From contig JBHIBA010000171.1 of the NCBI GenBank assembly GCA_046758845.1, positions 1-9,675 on the forward strand: DNA of 9,675 nucleotides, in the 5' to 3' direction. Positions 1-6,264 of this stretch are shown in pieces. The position numbers and the translations under genes were made by a program. The notes beneath the pieces were generated by a model that searched no databases, had not been told where the DNA came from, and worked only from the letters and a program-made list of their open reading frames with translations. Within the stretch, counting starts at the first letter, position 1; every line of letters starts with the position of its first letter. Source of the DNA: JBHIBA01 sp046758845. GTDB taxonomy: Bacteria; UBA8248; JACPRG01; G963555815.

Positions 1-294
1 AAGGACGCAAACGGGGACCCCCTCGGTGGCAACGGATCGCTGCTCTTCAGCGTCGAGCTTCAATTCCCCTTCGTGGCCGGTCTGAGAGCGGTGATCTTCT
101 ACGACGCCGGTCAGGTGTACCGCAAAGACGAAGACCGGGTATTCGACGTGGCCGAACTGCGATCCAGCGCCGGGGGCGGCCTGAGAATCCTCTCGCCCCT
201 GGGGCCCATCTCGATGGACTGGGGGGTGAAGCTCGACCGGAAGGCAGGGGAGTCCCTGAGCGAGTTCCACTTCACCATCGGGCGCACTTTCTGA
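1..294 (+). CDS. bamA: BamA outer-membrane assembly protein, C-terminal end (5' truncated)
   Basis: The frame is open from base 1 and encodes the last 97 residues of a protein that starts outside the window. BamA is the outer-membrane barrel that inserts other beta-barrel proteins. Seen here: a GGN turn followed by a strand with the ELQFPF pattern (about residues 10-24), then VIFYDAGQVY, an SSAGGGLR strand, PLGPISMDWG, and a final strand FHFTIGRTF ending in phenylalanine. These are the usual last strands and C-terminal beta-signal of the BamA/Omp85 barrel. The position just before an OmpH/Skp gene and lpxD is the classical neighbourhood of bamA. The POTRA domains and most of the barrel are not visible, so a BamA paralogue (for example TamA-like) cannot be excluded from this fragment alone, but the context strongly favours BamA. 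Confidence 0.9.
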   Translation, partial: KDANGDPLGGNGSLLFSVELQFPFVAGLRAVIFYDAGQVYRKDEDRVFDVAELRSSAGGGLRILSPLGPISMDWGVKLDRKAGESLSEFHFTIGRTF

Positions 295-367
295 AGAAGC
301 CGGCCCTTACGAGGATAGAGCGGACACCCGGCGGCCATTCGGTCCCCAACAGGAGGCAGGACGGATC

Positions 368-949
368 ATGGACATTCGGCTGGCTAGACTGCGGCGCCGT
401 GCGCGGGTTCTCTCCATCGCGGGAGCGCTCCTTTTCACCTGGGCGGGGACGGCCTCGGCCCAGCTCAAGGTCGGCATCGTGGACCTGGGCCGGGCCATGG
501 AGCAATCCAAGGGCGGCAAAGAGGCCCTCTCGTCTCTTAAGAAAATAGGGGACAACTTCCGCCAACAACTCCTCGCCAAGACGGAGACGCTGCGGCGTAT
601 GGAGCAGGAACTCTTGAAACAACAACAGGATTTGCGCCAAAAAAGTCTGCTCTTCAGCGAGGAAGTCCGCCGTCAAAAAGAGGACGACCTCCTGCGACGC
701 CAAAGGGAGTTCGAGCGGTCCCGAGATGAGCTGGTCCGCCTCCGCCGGGAGGCCGAGGCCGATTTCGAACGCGAAAGGCGCCGCGTGAACCGTAAGATCC
801 GAAGAGAGCTTCGCGATGTCATCGTCCGTATCGGCAAGGAAGATAAGTTCACCTTGATTCTCGAACGTTCCGTCGTCCTTTTCTTTGACGGTGAGCGCGT
901 CGACCTGACGGACGAGGTGGTCAAGGCTTACGACAAAGTCAGGCGATGA
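368..949 (+). CDS. skp: Skp/OmpH family periplasmic chaperone
   Basis: Predicted periplasmic chaperone of 193 residues that would hold unfolded outer-membrane proteins on their way to the Bam complex. The N-terminus is an arginine-rich stretch, then a hydrophobic segment (about residues 14-27) and a TASA|Q signal-peptidase site, so the mature protein would start near Q32. It continues with the family opening strand KVGIVDLGRAM, a long charged region rich in E, R, K and Q (about 55-145) that looks like the paired helical arms of Skp, and a closing domain KFTLILERSVVLFF...DLTDEVV typical of OmpH. The start is ATG at 368 with AGGAGG at 351-356, an 11-base spacing that is slightly long. Its stop overlaps the lpxD start as ATGA (946-949), implying translational coupling. 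At just under 200 residues it is a little longer than E. coli Skp (161). Confidence 0.9.
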   Translation: MDIRLARLRRRARVLSIAGALLFTWAGTASAQLKVGIVDLGRAMEQSKGGKEALSSLKKIGDNFRQQLLAKTETLRRMEQELLKQQQDLRQKSLLFSEEVRRQKEDDLLRRQREFERSRDELVRLRREAEADFERERRRVNRKIRRELRDVIVRIGKEDKFTLILERSVVLFFDGERVDLTDEVVKAYDKVRR

Positions 950-2016
950 ATTCCGCTTCCCGACCCTCCTTACGTCTTACGCAGATCGCTGAGAGGCTGA
1001 ACGGCGCCCTCGAAGGCGACCCGGACCTCCTCATCCGCGGCGTTGCCGAGCCCGCCCGTGCGGGCCCCGAGGAAGTCGTCTTCATCACCGACAAACGCCG
1101 GCTTGGGGACCTGGAAACCTCCAAGGCCGGGGCCGTCGTGATCGGTGGACCCTGGCCGATCGAGCGGCCGTCCGTCCGCGTGCGGGACGTGCGTCTGGCC
1201 CTGGCGCAGATGCTGAGTTACTTCCACCCTCCGGAACACCCATCCCCCGGCATTCACGAAAAGGCCCACGTCGGCCGGAACGTCGAGTTGGGCCGCGAAG
1301 TCTGCCTGCATCCCGGCGTGGTCCTGGACGATGACGTCCGGGTCGGCGACCGCACGGTCCTCTATCCGAACGTCTACGTTGGGCGGGGAAGCCGCATCGG
1401 CCGGGACGCCGTGATCTACGCCAACGTCTCCATCTACCGGGACGTGGAGATCGGGGATCGCGTCGTCATTCACAGCGCCGCGACCCTGGGAAGCGACGGC
1501 TACGGCTACGCTCAGCGTGAGGACGGTTCCCACTGCAAGATCCCCCATGTTGGCCGCGTCGTCGTAGAGGACGACGTGGAGATCGGGGCCAATTCGGCTG
1601 TGGACCGGGCGACGCTGGGCGAGACGCGCATCGGCCGGGGGACGAAGATCGATAACCTCGTTCAGGTGGCGCACAACGTCCGGATCGGCGAACACTGTCT
1701 TCTGCTCGGCCAAGCCGGGATGGCCGGCAGCGCAACGCTGGGAAACGGCGTCATCCTCGCCGCCCGGGCGGGTGTCGGCGACCACGTCCAGGTCGGCGAC
1801 AAGGCCATTCTGACGGCCTTGACCGTCGTCAACCGAGACATTGAACCCGGGACCCTGTGGGCCGCGGCGCGGACGCCTCGTCCCGGTGTTGAGCACGCGA
1901 AGTTGGAGATCAGCCTCGGCAAAGTCCCCGAGTCTCTGAAAACCCTGAGCGAACACGGGGAACGGCTGGCGGCCATCGAACGGTTCCTCCAAGAGGAAAG
2001 CCCATGGAGCCCATGA
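946..2016 (+). CDS. lpxD: UDP-3-O-acylglucosamine N-acyltransferase LpxD
   Basis: Third step of lipid A synthesis: transfers a 3-hydroxyacyl chain from ACP to the 2-amino group of UDP-3-O-acyl-GlcN in the cytoplasm. The product has 356 residues. Residues 1-95 match the N-terminal uridine-binding domain (LTQIAERLNGALEGD, then VVFITDKR). From about 103 to 295 it is a left-handed beta helix of hexapeptide repeats such as VEIGDRVVI. The LpxD insert GSDGYGYA is at 182-189. The catalytic histidine is H243 in DNLVQVAHN, equivalent to E. coli H239. Past the helix the usual G-x-PA segment is degenerate (AARTPRPGVEH, about 307-317), followed by a helical tail. The start overlaps the skp stop as ATGA; the end overlaps fabZ by 13 bases. 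Confidence is high. Confidence 0.96.
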   Translation: MNSASRPSLRLTQIAERLNGALEGDPDLLIRGVAEPARAGPEEVVFITDKRRLGDLETSKAGAVVIGGPWPIERPSVRVRDVRLALAQMLSYFHPPEHPSPGIHEKAHVGRNVELGREVCLHPGVVLDDDVRVGDRTVLYPNVYVGRGSRIGRDAVIYANVSIYRDVEIGDRVVIHSAATLGSDGYGYAQREDGSHCKIPHVGRVVVEDDVEIGANSAVDRATLGETRIGRGTKIDNLVQVAHNVRIGEHCLLLGQAGMAGSATLGNGVILAARAGVGDHVQVGDKAILTALTVVNRDIEPGTLWAAARTPRPGVEHAKLEISLGKVPESLKTLSEHGERLAAIERFLQEESPWSP

Positions 2017-2471
2017 CTCAAGCGGAAATCGACGCGGGAACCTCCAACCGGTTGATCTCCCTCCTTCCGCACCGTCACCCCTTTCTCCTGGTCGACCGCA
2101 TCGTGCAGTACGAACCGGGGAAGCGGATCGTCTCCATCAAGAATGTCACCCGCACCGAACCTTTTTTCCCCGGCCACTTCCCGGATAACCCCATCATGCC
2201 CGGAGTCCTGATGCTCGAGGCCATGGTTCAGACGGCGGGCGTTCTGGTCCTCGGTTCCCTGGCCGATCCGAAGGAATTTGTGCCGGTTCTCACGCGAGTC
2301 GAGAAGGTGCGTTTCCGCAAGCCCGTCTGTCCCGGCGACCAGATGGTGATGGAAGCCCAGATCCTGCGCAGCCGGCACCCGGTGTGGTGGTTCAGCGGCA
2401 GGGGATTCCTGAACGGTGAGCTCGCGGCCGAAGGACAGGGCCAGGCCACCATGGCGAAACGGATGTTTTGA
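2004..2471 (+). CDS. fabZ: 3-hydroxyacyl-[acyl-carrier-protein] dehydratase FabZ
   Basis: Dehydrates 3-hydroxyacyl-ACP to trans-2-enoyl-ACP in fatty-acid elongation. It uses the same 3-hydroxyacyl-ACP pool as LpxA and LpxD, so it sets the balance between phospholipid and lipid A. The product has 155 residues with the single hot-dog fold. Seen: LPHRHPFLLVDRI (21-33), the active-site stretch FFPGHFPDNPIMPG with H58, and catalytic E72 in MLEAMVQ. Two in-frame ATGs exist: 2004, and 2013, which makes an ATGA overlap with the lpxD stop. I chose 2004 because AGGA at 1994-1997 sits 6 bases upstream, against 15 for the second. Placement between lpxD and lpxA is the standard order in many diderms. Confidence 0.96.
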   Translation: MEPMTQAEIDAGTSNRLISLLPHRHPFLLVDRIVQYEPGKRIVSIKNVTRTEPFFPGHFPDNPIMPGVLMLEAMVQTAGVLVLGSLADPKEFVPVLTRVEKVRFRKPVCPGDQMVMEAQILRSRHPVWWFSGRGFLNGELAAEGQGQATMAKRMF

Positions 2472-3244
2472 GCCCAGTGATCCATCCCACGGCGGTCGTC
2501 TCCCCCAACGTCGTGCTGGGGCCCGGCGTGGAGATCGGACCCTACGTTGTCGTGGGGGAGGAAGTCGCCCTCGGCCACGGGACGAAGGTCGGCCCCCACG
2601 CGGTCATCGAGAACTGGACGACGGCGGGGGAAGGGTGTACCATCGGCGCTGGCGCGGTGGTCGGCGGCGCGCCGCAAGATGTGAAATTTTGTGGGCACCG
2701 GTCCTTCGTGCGGATCGGCCACGGCACAGTGGTGAGGGAGTACGTGACCATTCACAGGAGCAGGGAGCCGGACGGAGAGACTCTCGTCGGCAAGAACTGC
2801 TACCTCATGGCTTTTTCCCACGTGGCCCACGACTGCCACCTGGGCGACGGGGTCGTCCTGGTGAACCTGGCGGCTCTGTCGGGCCATGTGGTGGCCGGGG
2901 ACGGGGCCTTCATCTCCGGTAACGTGGCCGTTCACCAGTTCGTCCGGCTGGGCGAGCTGTGTCTGGTCGGCGCCTTCTCGGCCGTCCGCAAGGACATCCT
3001 TCCCTTTACCATTGTGGAGGGCCACGAACCCCGGGTTCGTGGACTCAACGTGGTCGGTCTGAAGCGCAGGGGCGTTTCTTCCGGCGCCCGCGGGGCCATC
3101 AAGCGTGCCATGAATATCCTCCTGGACGAAGGGCTGCGGACGGTGGAAGCGGTCAACCGGATTCAGGAACAATACGGAGAGGTCCCGGAGGTCAACCGGC
3201 TGGTGAGTTTTGTCGAGAATTCCGAACGAGGTTTTTACCGATGA
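2468..3244 (+). CDS. lpxA: Acyl-ACP--UDP-N-acetylglucosamine O-acyltransferase LpxA
   Basis: First committed enzyme of lipid A synthesis: moves a 3-hydroxyacyl chain from ACP to the 3 position of UDP-GlcNAc (or to the 3-amino group of UDP-GlcNAc3N in some bacteria). About 258 residues, close to E. coli (262). Hexapeptide repeats of a left-handed beta helix fill residues 5-185, followed by a helical C-terminal domain containing GLKRRG (197-202). The catalytic dyad region SHVAHD gives H121 (E. coli H125) with H118; H140 and H156 match E. coli H144 and H160. Q70-D71 lie in the APQDVKF loop. The position equivalent to the E. coli acyl-length residue G173 is A169. No ATG fits: TTG at 2468 overlaps the fabZ stop as TTGA, and GTG at 2477 (GAG at 2470-2472, spacing 4) is the alternative, giving a protein three residues shorter. 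Confidence 0.96.
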   Translation: MSPVIHPTAVVSPNVVLGPGVEIGPYVVVGEEVALGHGTKVGPHAVIENWTTAGEGCTIGAGAVVGGAPQDVKFCGHRSFVRIGHGTVVREYVTIHRSREPDGETLVGKNCYLMAFSHVAHDCHLGDGVVLVNLAALSGHVVAGDGAFISGNVAVHQFVRLGELCLVGAFSAVRKDILPFTIVEGHEPRVRGLNVVGLKRRGVSSGARGAIKRAMNILLDEGLRTVEAVNRIQEQYGEVPEVNRLVSFVENSERGFYR

Positions 3245-3258
3245 GGTGCGTTTGAGTC

Positions 3259-4260
3259 ATGATAGACAGTCGGCGTTTTCCCAATAGGTTCAGGGCGGGC
3301 GTGGTCGGCGTGGGCCACATGGGCAGGTACCACGTCGGAGTCTACAACGAGCTGCCTGACGTCGAGCTGGTGGCCGTGGCGGACGTGGATGCCGCCCGGG
3401 CTTCGGCCATCGCCGAGCAGTACCGCACGAAGGCCATCCAGGACTACCGGGAGATGCTCGGCCACGTGGATGTGGTGAGCATCGCCGTCCCCACGTCCCT
3501 GCATTTTCCCGTCGCCCGGGATTTTCTCGGGACAGGGGCGCACGTCCTGGTCGAAAAACCCATCACCGCTTCGCTGGAGGAGGCGGAGGAGTTGTTCGGC
3601 CTCGCGCGGGAAAAGCGCCGGGTCCTTCAGATCGGCCACGTCGAGCGATTCAACGGGGCGGTGCAGGAGTTGCACAAGATCGCCCGCGAACCTCTGCTCA
3701 TCGAATGCCGGCGCATGGGTCCGTTCCAGCCCAGGGTTCAGGATGACGGCGTCATCCTGGACCTGATGATCCACGACCTGGACATCGTCCTCAGCCTGGT
3801 CAACTCCCCCGTCAAGACCTGCCACGCCGTGGGCGCCAGCGTCTACTCGGCCCGGGAAGACATCGCGGGCGTGTCGCTGACCTTCGAGAACGGGTGCATG
3901 GCCACGCTGACTGCAAGCCGCGCCACGCAGGACAAGGTGCGGACCCTGGCCGTCACGCAAAAGGACGTCTACATCTTCATGGACTATGCGGAGCAGGACA
4001 TCCGGGTGCACCGCCGCGCGGCCTCCGAGCACACCCTCACCCAGGAAGAACTCCGTTACCGGCAAGAGGCCTTCATCGAGCGGATTTTCATCCACAAGGA
4101 CAACCCCCTGAAACTGGAGATCCGCCACCTCCTCCACACGGCCATGAACGGCGCAGTGCCCGCTCGACCGAGGCGGGTCGATCAGGACCTGCAATCCCTG
4201 CGCCTGGCCCTGCAGATCCTTTCGCAGATCCATGGTGAGCCGGCCCCTCGGGGCCACTGA
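3259..4260 (+). CDS. Gfo/Idh/MocA-family oxidoreductase, possible UDP-GlcNAc 3-dehydrogenase (GnnA-like)
   Basis: NAD(P)-dependent sugar oxidoreductase of 333 residues. Seen: an N-terminal Rossmann fold with GVGHMG (17-22), an acidic strand end ADVD (41-44), the family EKP motif (99-101), IGHVERFN (125-132) and the catalytic-type DLMIHD motif (168-173) with H172. The C-terminal half is the alpha/beta substrate domain. Such a gene beside lpxA is recurrent. In Acidithiobacillus, GnnA of this family oxidises C3 of UDP-GlcNAc, and the aminotransferase GnnB then makes UDP-GlcNAc3N, the substrate for amide-linked lipid A. No aminotransferase is present in this window, so that role is inference, and another UDP-sugar or lipid A sugar could be the substrate. 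It begins 14 bases after lpxA, with GAGGTG at 3243-3248 upstream of the ATG, and its end overlaps lpxI by 29 bases. Confidence 0.85.
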   Translation: MIDSRRFPNRFRAGVVGVGHMGRYHVGVYNELPDVELVAVADVDAARASAIAEQYRTKAIQDYREMLGHVDVVSIAVPTSLHFPVARDFLGTGAHVLVEKPITASLEEAEELFGLAREKRRVLQIGHVERFNGAVQELHKIAREPLLIECRRMGPFQPRVQDDGVILDLMIHDLDIVLSLVNSPVKTCHAVGASVYSAREDIAGVSLTFENGCMATLTASRATQDKVRTLAVTQKDVYIFMDYAEQDIRVHRRAASEHTLTQEELRYRQEAFIERIFIHKDNPLKLEIRHLLHTAMNGAVPARPRRVDQDLQSLRLALQILSQIHGEPAPRGH

Positions 4261-5113
4261 AAAGGCCCGCAACGGTCCGGTGAGCCTTCCGGAAGGGGAA
4301 CGCCTGGGCATCCTCGCGGGCGAGGGGGATCTTCCTCTCCTGGTGGCCAAGAACGCTCGGGCCCGCGGGCTGGAGCCGGTTACGGTCACATTCTCCGCCG
4401 GGACCGCCGAGGCGTTGCGCCCCCTGTGCGTCTCCCTTCTTAAGTGCGGCTTGGGCCAGACAGGCAAAGTCTTCCGCTTTCTCAAAGAGGAAGGCGTGCA
4501 CTATTTAATCTTCGTCGGTAAGCTGGAAAAGCGGTTGTTGTACCGCAACCCCCGCGTTGATTGGCGCACCATTCAATGGGTTGGCCGCGTCAAGGACTGG
4601 CGGGACGATACCCTCATGCTGGCCGCCGTCGAAGAACTAGAAGCGGAGGGCTTTCGCGTTCTTCCCCAGGCGGAATTTCTGGGAGAGCTGTTTCCGAAGT
4701 CGGGGGTCATCTCGCGGAGGTCTCCAACTCGGCGCGAACAGGAGGATCTAGAATTCGGATTCGGCATGGCCAAGGGCGTGGCCGCCCTGGATTTGGGACA
4801 GACGGTGGTGGTCCGCAACCAGGCGGTCCTCGCGGTGGAAGCCATAGAGGGGACCGATGAAGCCATCCGCAGGGGTTGCGCCCTCTGTGGCCGCGGGGCC
4901 GTTGTGGTCAAGGTGGCCAAACCCCGCCAGGACCCGCGGTTCGATGTCCCCGTGGTGGGCGAAGGGACGCTGCGGACCCTCGCCGAGGGAGGCGGGACCG
5001 CCCTGGGCATTGAAGCCGGTCGAACGATGGTCATCGAGGAGCAGGCCTTCCTGGAAGCCGCCCACAGATGGAAGATCGCCGTCGTCTCCATGGAAGAGGG
5101 AGGGAGCCATTGA
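4232..5113 (+). CDS. lpxI: UDP-2,3-diacylglucosamine pyrophosphohydrolase LpxI (DUF1009)
   Basis: Cleaves UDP-2,3-diacylglucosamine to lipid X and UMP, replacing the unrelated LpxH in bacteria that lack it. The product has up to 293 residues; Caulobacter LpxI is about 283. Seen: the N-terminal motif LGILAGEGDLP (25-35), FLKEEGVHYLIFVGK (83-97), the central KSGVISRRSPTRRE segment (156-169), AVEAIEGTDEAIRRG (201-215), and RFDVPVVG (236-243). D238 in the last motif corresponds to the catalytic-type aspartate D225 of the Caulobacter enzyme. The start is uncertain: ATG 4232 lies inside the preceding gene without a clear ribosome binding site. GTG 4280, 20 bases past that gene's stop, gives 277 residues and begins about eight residues before the first conserved motif, as is usual in the family. 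Confidence 0.92.
   Translation: MVSRPLGATEKARNGPVSLPEGERLGILAGEGDLPLLVAKNARARGLEPVTVTFSAGTAEALRPLCVSLLKCGLGQTGKVFRFLKEEGVHYLIFVGKLEKRLLYRNPRVDWRTIQWVGRVKDWRDDTLMLAAVEELEAEGFRVLPQAEFLGELFPKSGVISRRSPTRREQEDLEFGFGMAKGVAALDLGQTVVVRNQAVLAVEAIEGTDEAIRRGCALCGRGAVVVKVAKPRQDPRFDVPVVGEGTLRTLAEGGGTALGIEAGRTMVIEEQAFLEAAHRWKIAVVSMEEGGSH
5095..5106 (+). promoter_or_regulatory. Ribosome binding site for lpxB
   Basis: AGAGGGAGGGAG inside the last codons of lpxI is the strongest Shine-Dalgarno-like purine run in this part of the window. Its AGAGG part lies about 9 bases before ATT 5109, and its final GGAG 11 bases before CTG 5118. It supports initiation here, even though no standard start codon follows, rather than at the far upstream ATG 4857. 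The choice between ATT and CTG stays open. Confidence 0.55.
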
Positions 5114-6239
5114 ACTCCTGATCGTCGCCGGCGAAGCCTCGGGCGACGCCCTGGGCGGACGGCTGGCCGAGGCCCTGATGCGCAGGCGGCCCGGCCTGAG
5201 ACTTTCGGGGATCGGCGGACCGGCCATGCGGGCGGCGGGGGTGCAGACTTGGTTCGACGTGGCCGACCTGGAGGTCGTCGGCGTCTTGGAGGTCGTGCGG
5301 CGTCTCCCGGTCCTGAGGCGGGCCAAGGGCCGCATTCTCCAGGAGGTGGGCGCTCGGGGCGCTGAAGCCGCCGTCCTGATTGACTTTCCCGGATTCAACC
5401 TGCACCTGGCGAAGCGCCTGCACGCCCGGGGCCTCAAGGTCATCTACTTCGTCGCCCCTCAGCTCTGGGCGTGGGGGAGGTGGCGCGCCCGGGCAATGGC
5501 CCGCTCGGTAGACAAGCTGCTGGTTATCCTTCCTTTTGAGGTCGGGTTTTTCCGGGACCTCGGGATCGAGACGGAGTTTGTCGGAAACCCTTTGATCGAT
5601 TCCTGGGAAATGGAACCCGTCGAGGCGGCGAGAGAGAGGCTCGGACTCGCTGAAAGCAGACCGGTGATTGGCGTGCTCCCGGGGAGCCGGGAACGGGAGG
5701 TGGCCGCCATTCTGCCCCCGATGCTGGAGGCTGTGCGGATTCTGCGGGCGGCCTACCCGCAGGCCCGCTTCCTGCTGCCCGTCGCGGAGACTTTGCCCTG
5801 GGAAGGGATCGCCCGGCGCGCGCAAGAAGCGGGGGTTCGGCCCGTACGGGGGGCCAGAGACGTTCTGCGGGCGTCCGACGCGGCCATGGTGGCCTCCGGC
5901 ACGGCCACTCTGGAAGCGGGAATTTTGGGGACGCCGTCGGTTCTGGCTTACCATCTTCACCCGATCACCTTCTCCGTCGTGCGTTGGATGGCGAATCTTC
6001 CCACCGAGCGGTTCTACTTCGGGCTGGTCAACATCCTGGCCGGGGAAGCCCTCTTCCCGGAACTGCTCCAGGAAGAGTTGAGGCCCGAAAACCTCGCCCT
6101 CGAGGCGAAGCGACTCCTGGAAGACAAGGAAAGAACGGCCTACGTCAAGCGCCGGCTCCGGGACATCCGCCGCTCGCTCGGGGCAGGGGGTTGCTTTGAG
6201 CGGGCGACGGAGGCCATCGTGGAGAGCCTGGAGGCTTGA
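5109..6239 (+). CDS. lpxB: Lipid-A-disaccharide synthase LpxB (GT19), apparent non-standard start
   Basis: Condenses lipid X with UDP-2,3-diacylglucosamine to form the beta-1,6 lipid A disaccharide at the inner face of the cytoplasmic membrane. Taking ATT 5109 as start gives 376 residues (E. coli 382). Seen: ELLIVAGEASGD at the extreme N-terminus (2-13), IDFPGFN with D92 (E. coli D98), PQLWAWG (117-123), the membrane-facing LPFEVGFF (141-148), VGNPLID (158-164), LPGSR with R194 (E. coli R201), and SGTATLE (263-269). The frame is open upstream to 4857, but that part is the lpxI frame-shadow and lacks LpxB homology. No ATG, GTG or TTG occurs between TTG 5010 and the conserved VAGEASGD. ATT 5109 (overlapping the lpxI stop) or CTG 5118 are the credible starts, behind a purine-rich AGAGGGAGGGAG. 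Confidence 0.94.
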   Translation: MELLIVAGEASGDALGGRLAEALMRRRPGLRLSGIGGPAMRAAGVQTWFDVADLEVVGVLEVVRRLPVLRRAKGRILQEVGARGAEAAVLIDFPGFNLHLAKRLHARGLKVIYFVAPQLWAWGRWRARAMARSVDKLLVILPFEVGFFRDLGIETEFVGNPLIDSWEMEPVEAARERLGLAESRPVIGVLPGSREREVAAILPPMLEAVRILRAAYPQARFLLPVAETLPWEGIARRAQEAGVRPVRGARDVLRASDAAMVASGTATLEAGILGTPSVLAYHLHPITFSVVRWMANLPTERFYFGLVNILAGEALFPELLQEELRPENLALEAKRLLEDKERTAYVKRRLRDIRRSLGAGGCFERATEAIVESLEA

Positions 6240-6249
6240 GGGCGGAAAC

Positions 6250-6254
6250 AGGAG
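6250..6254 (+). promoter_or_regulatory. Ribosome binding site for the DUF374 acyltransferase gene
   Basis: AGGAG lies 10 bases upstream of GTG 6265. It decides the start of the next gene: the frame is open from ATG 6196 inside lpxB, and another ATG lies at 6343, but neither has a comparable site. Confidence 0.6.
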
Positions 6255-6264
6255 TCGCAGCGCC

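Noticed and set aside
295..367. Possible promoter or terminator between bamA and skp
   Set aside because: Only a 5-bp GCCGG/CCGGC pairing with a 24-base loop and no T-run was found, and no clear -35/-10 pair. The 73 bases hold little beyond the skp ribosome binding site.
2416..2922. Plus-strand open frame overlapping the end of fabZ and most of lpxA
   Set aside because: Arginine- and glycine-rich translation with no motif; it is a shadow of lpxA, whose catalytic residues are all intact in its own frame.
3235..4485. Long open frame on the minus strand (416 codons), with similar ones at 970-1992, 5031-6335, 6836-8206 and 8197-9471
   Set aside because: They lie antisense to clear, motif-bearing genes. 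Long minus-strand frames are expected in GC-rich coding DNA, and their translations show no recognisable domain and biased composition.
4857..5108. Upstream extension of the lpxB frame from ATG 4857, which would add 84 residues
   Set aside because: This stretch is lpxI read in another frame. It is proline-, tryptophan- and serine-rich with no LpxB homology, and LpxB normally begins a few residues before VAGEASGD.
5096..5114. Programmed +1 frameshift at the end of lpxI making an LpxI-LpxB fusion, as in prfB, with a purine-rich stretch before CAT TGA
   Set aside because: Slipping from CAT to ATT would break tRNA-His pairing at two positions, and the purine run is too close to the stop. Separate initiation explains the sequence better.
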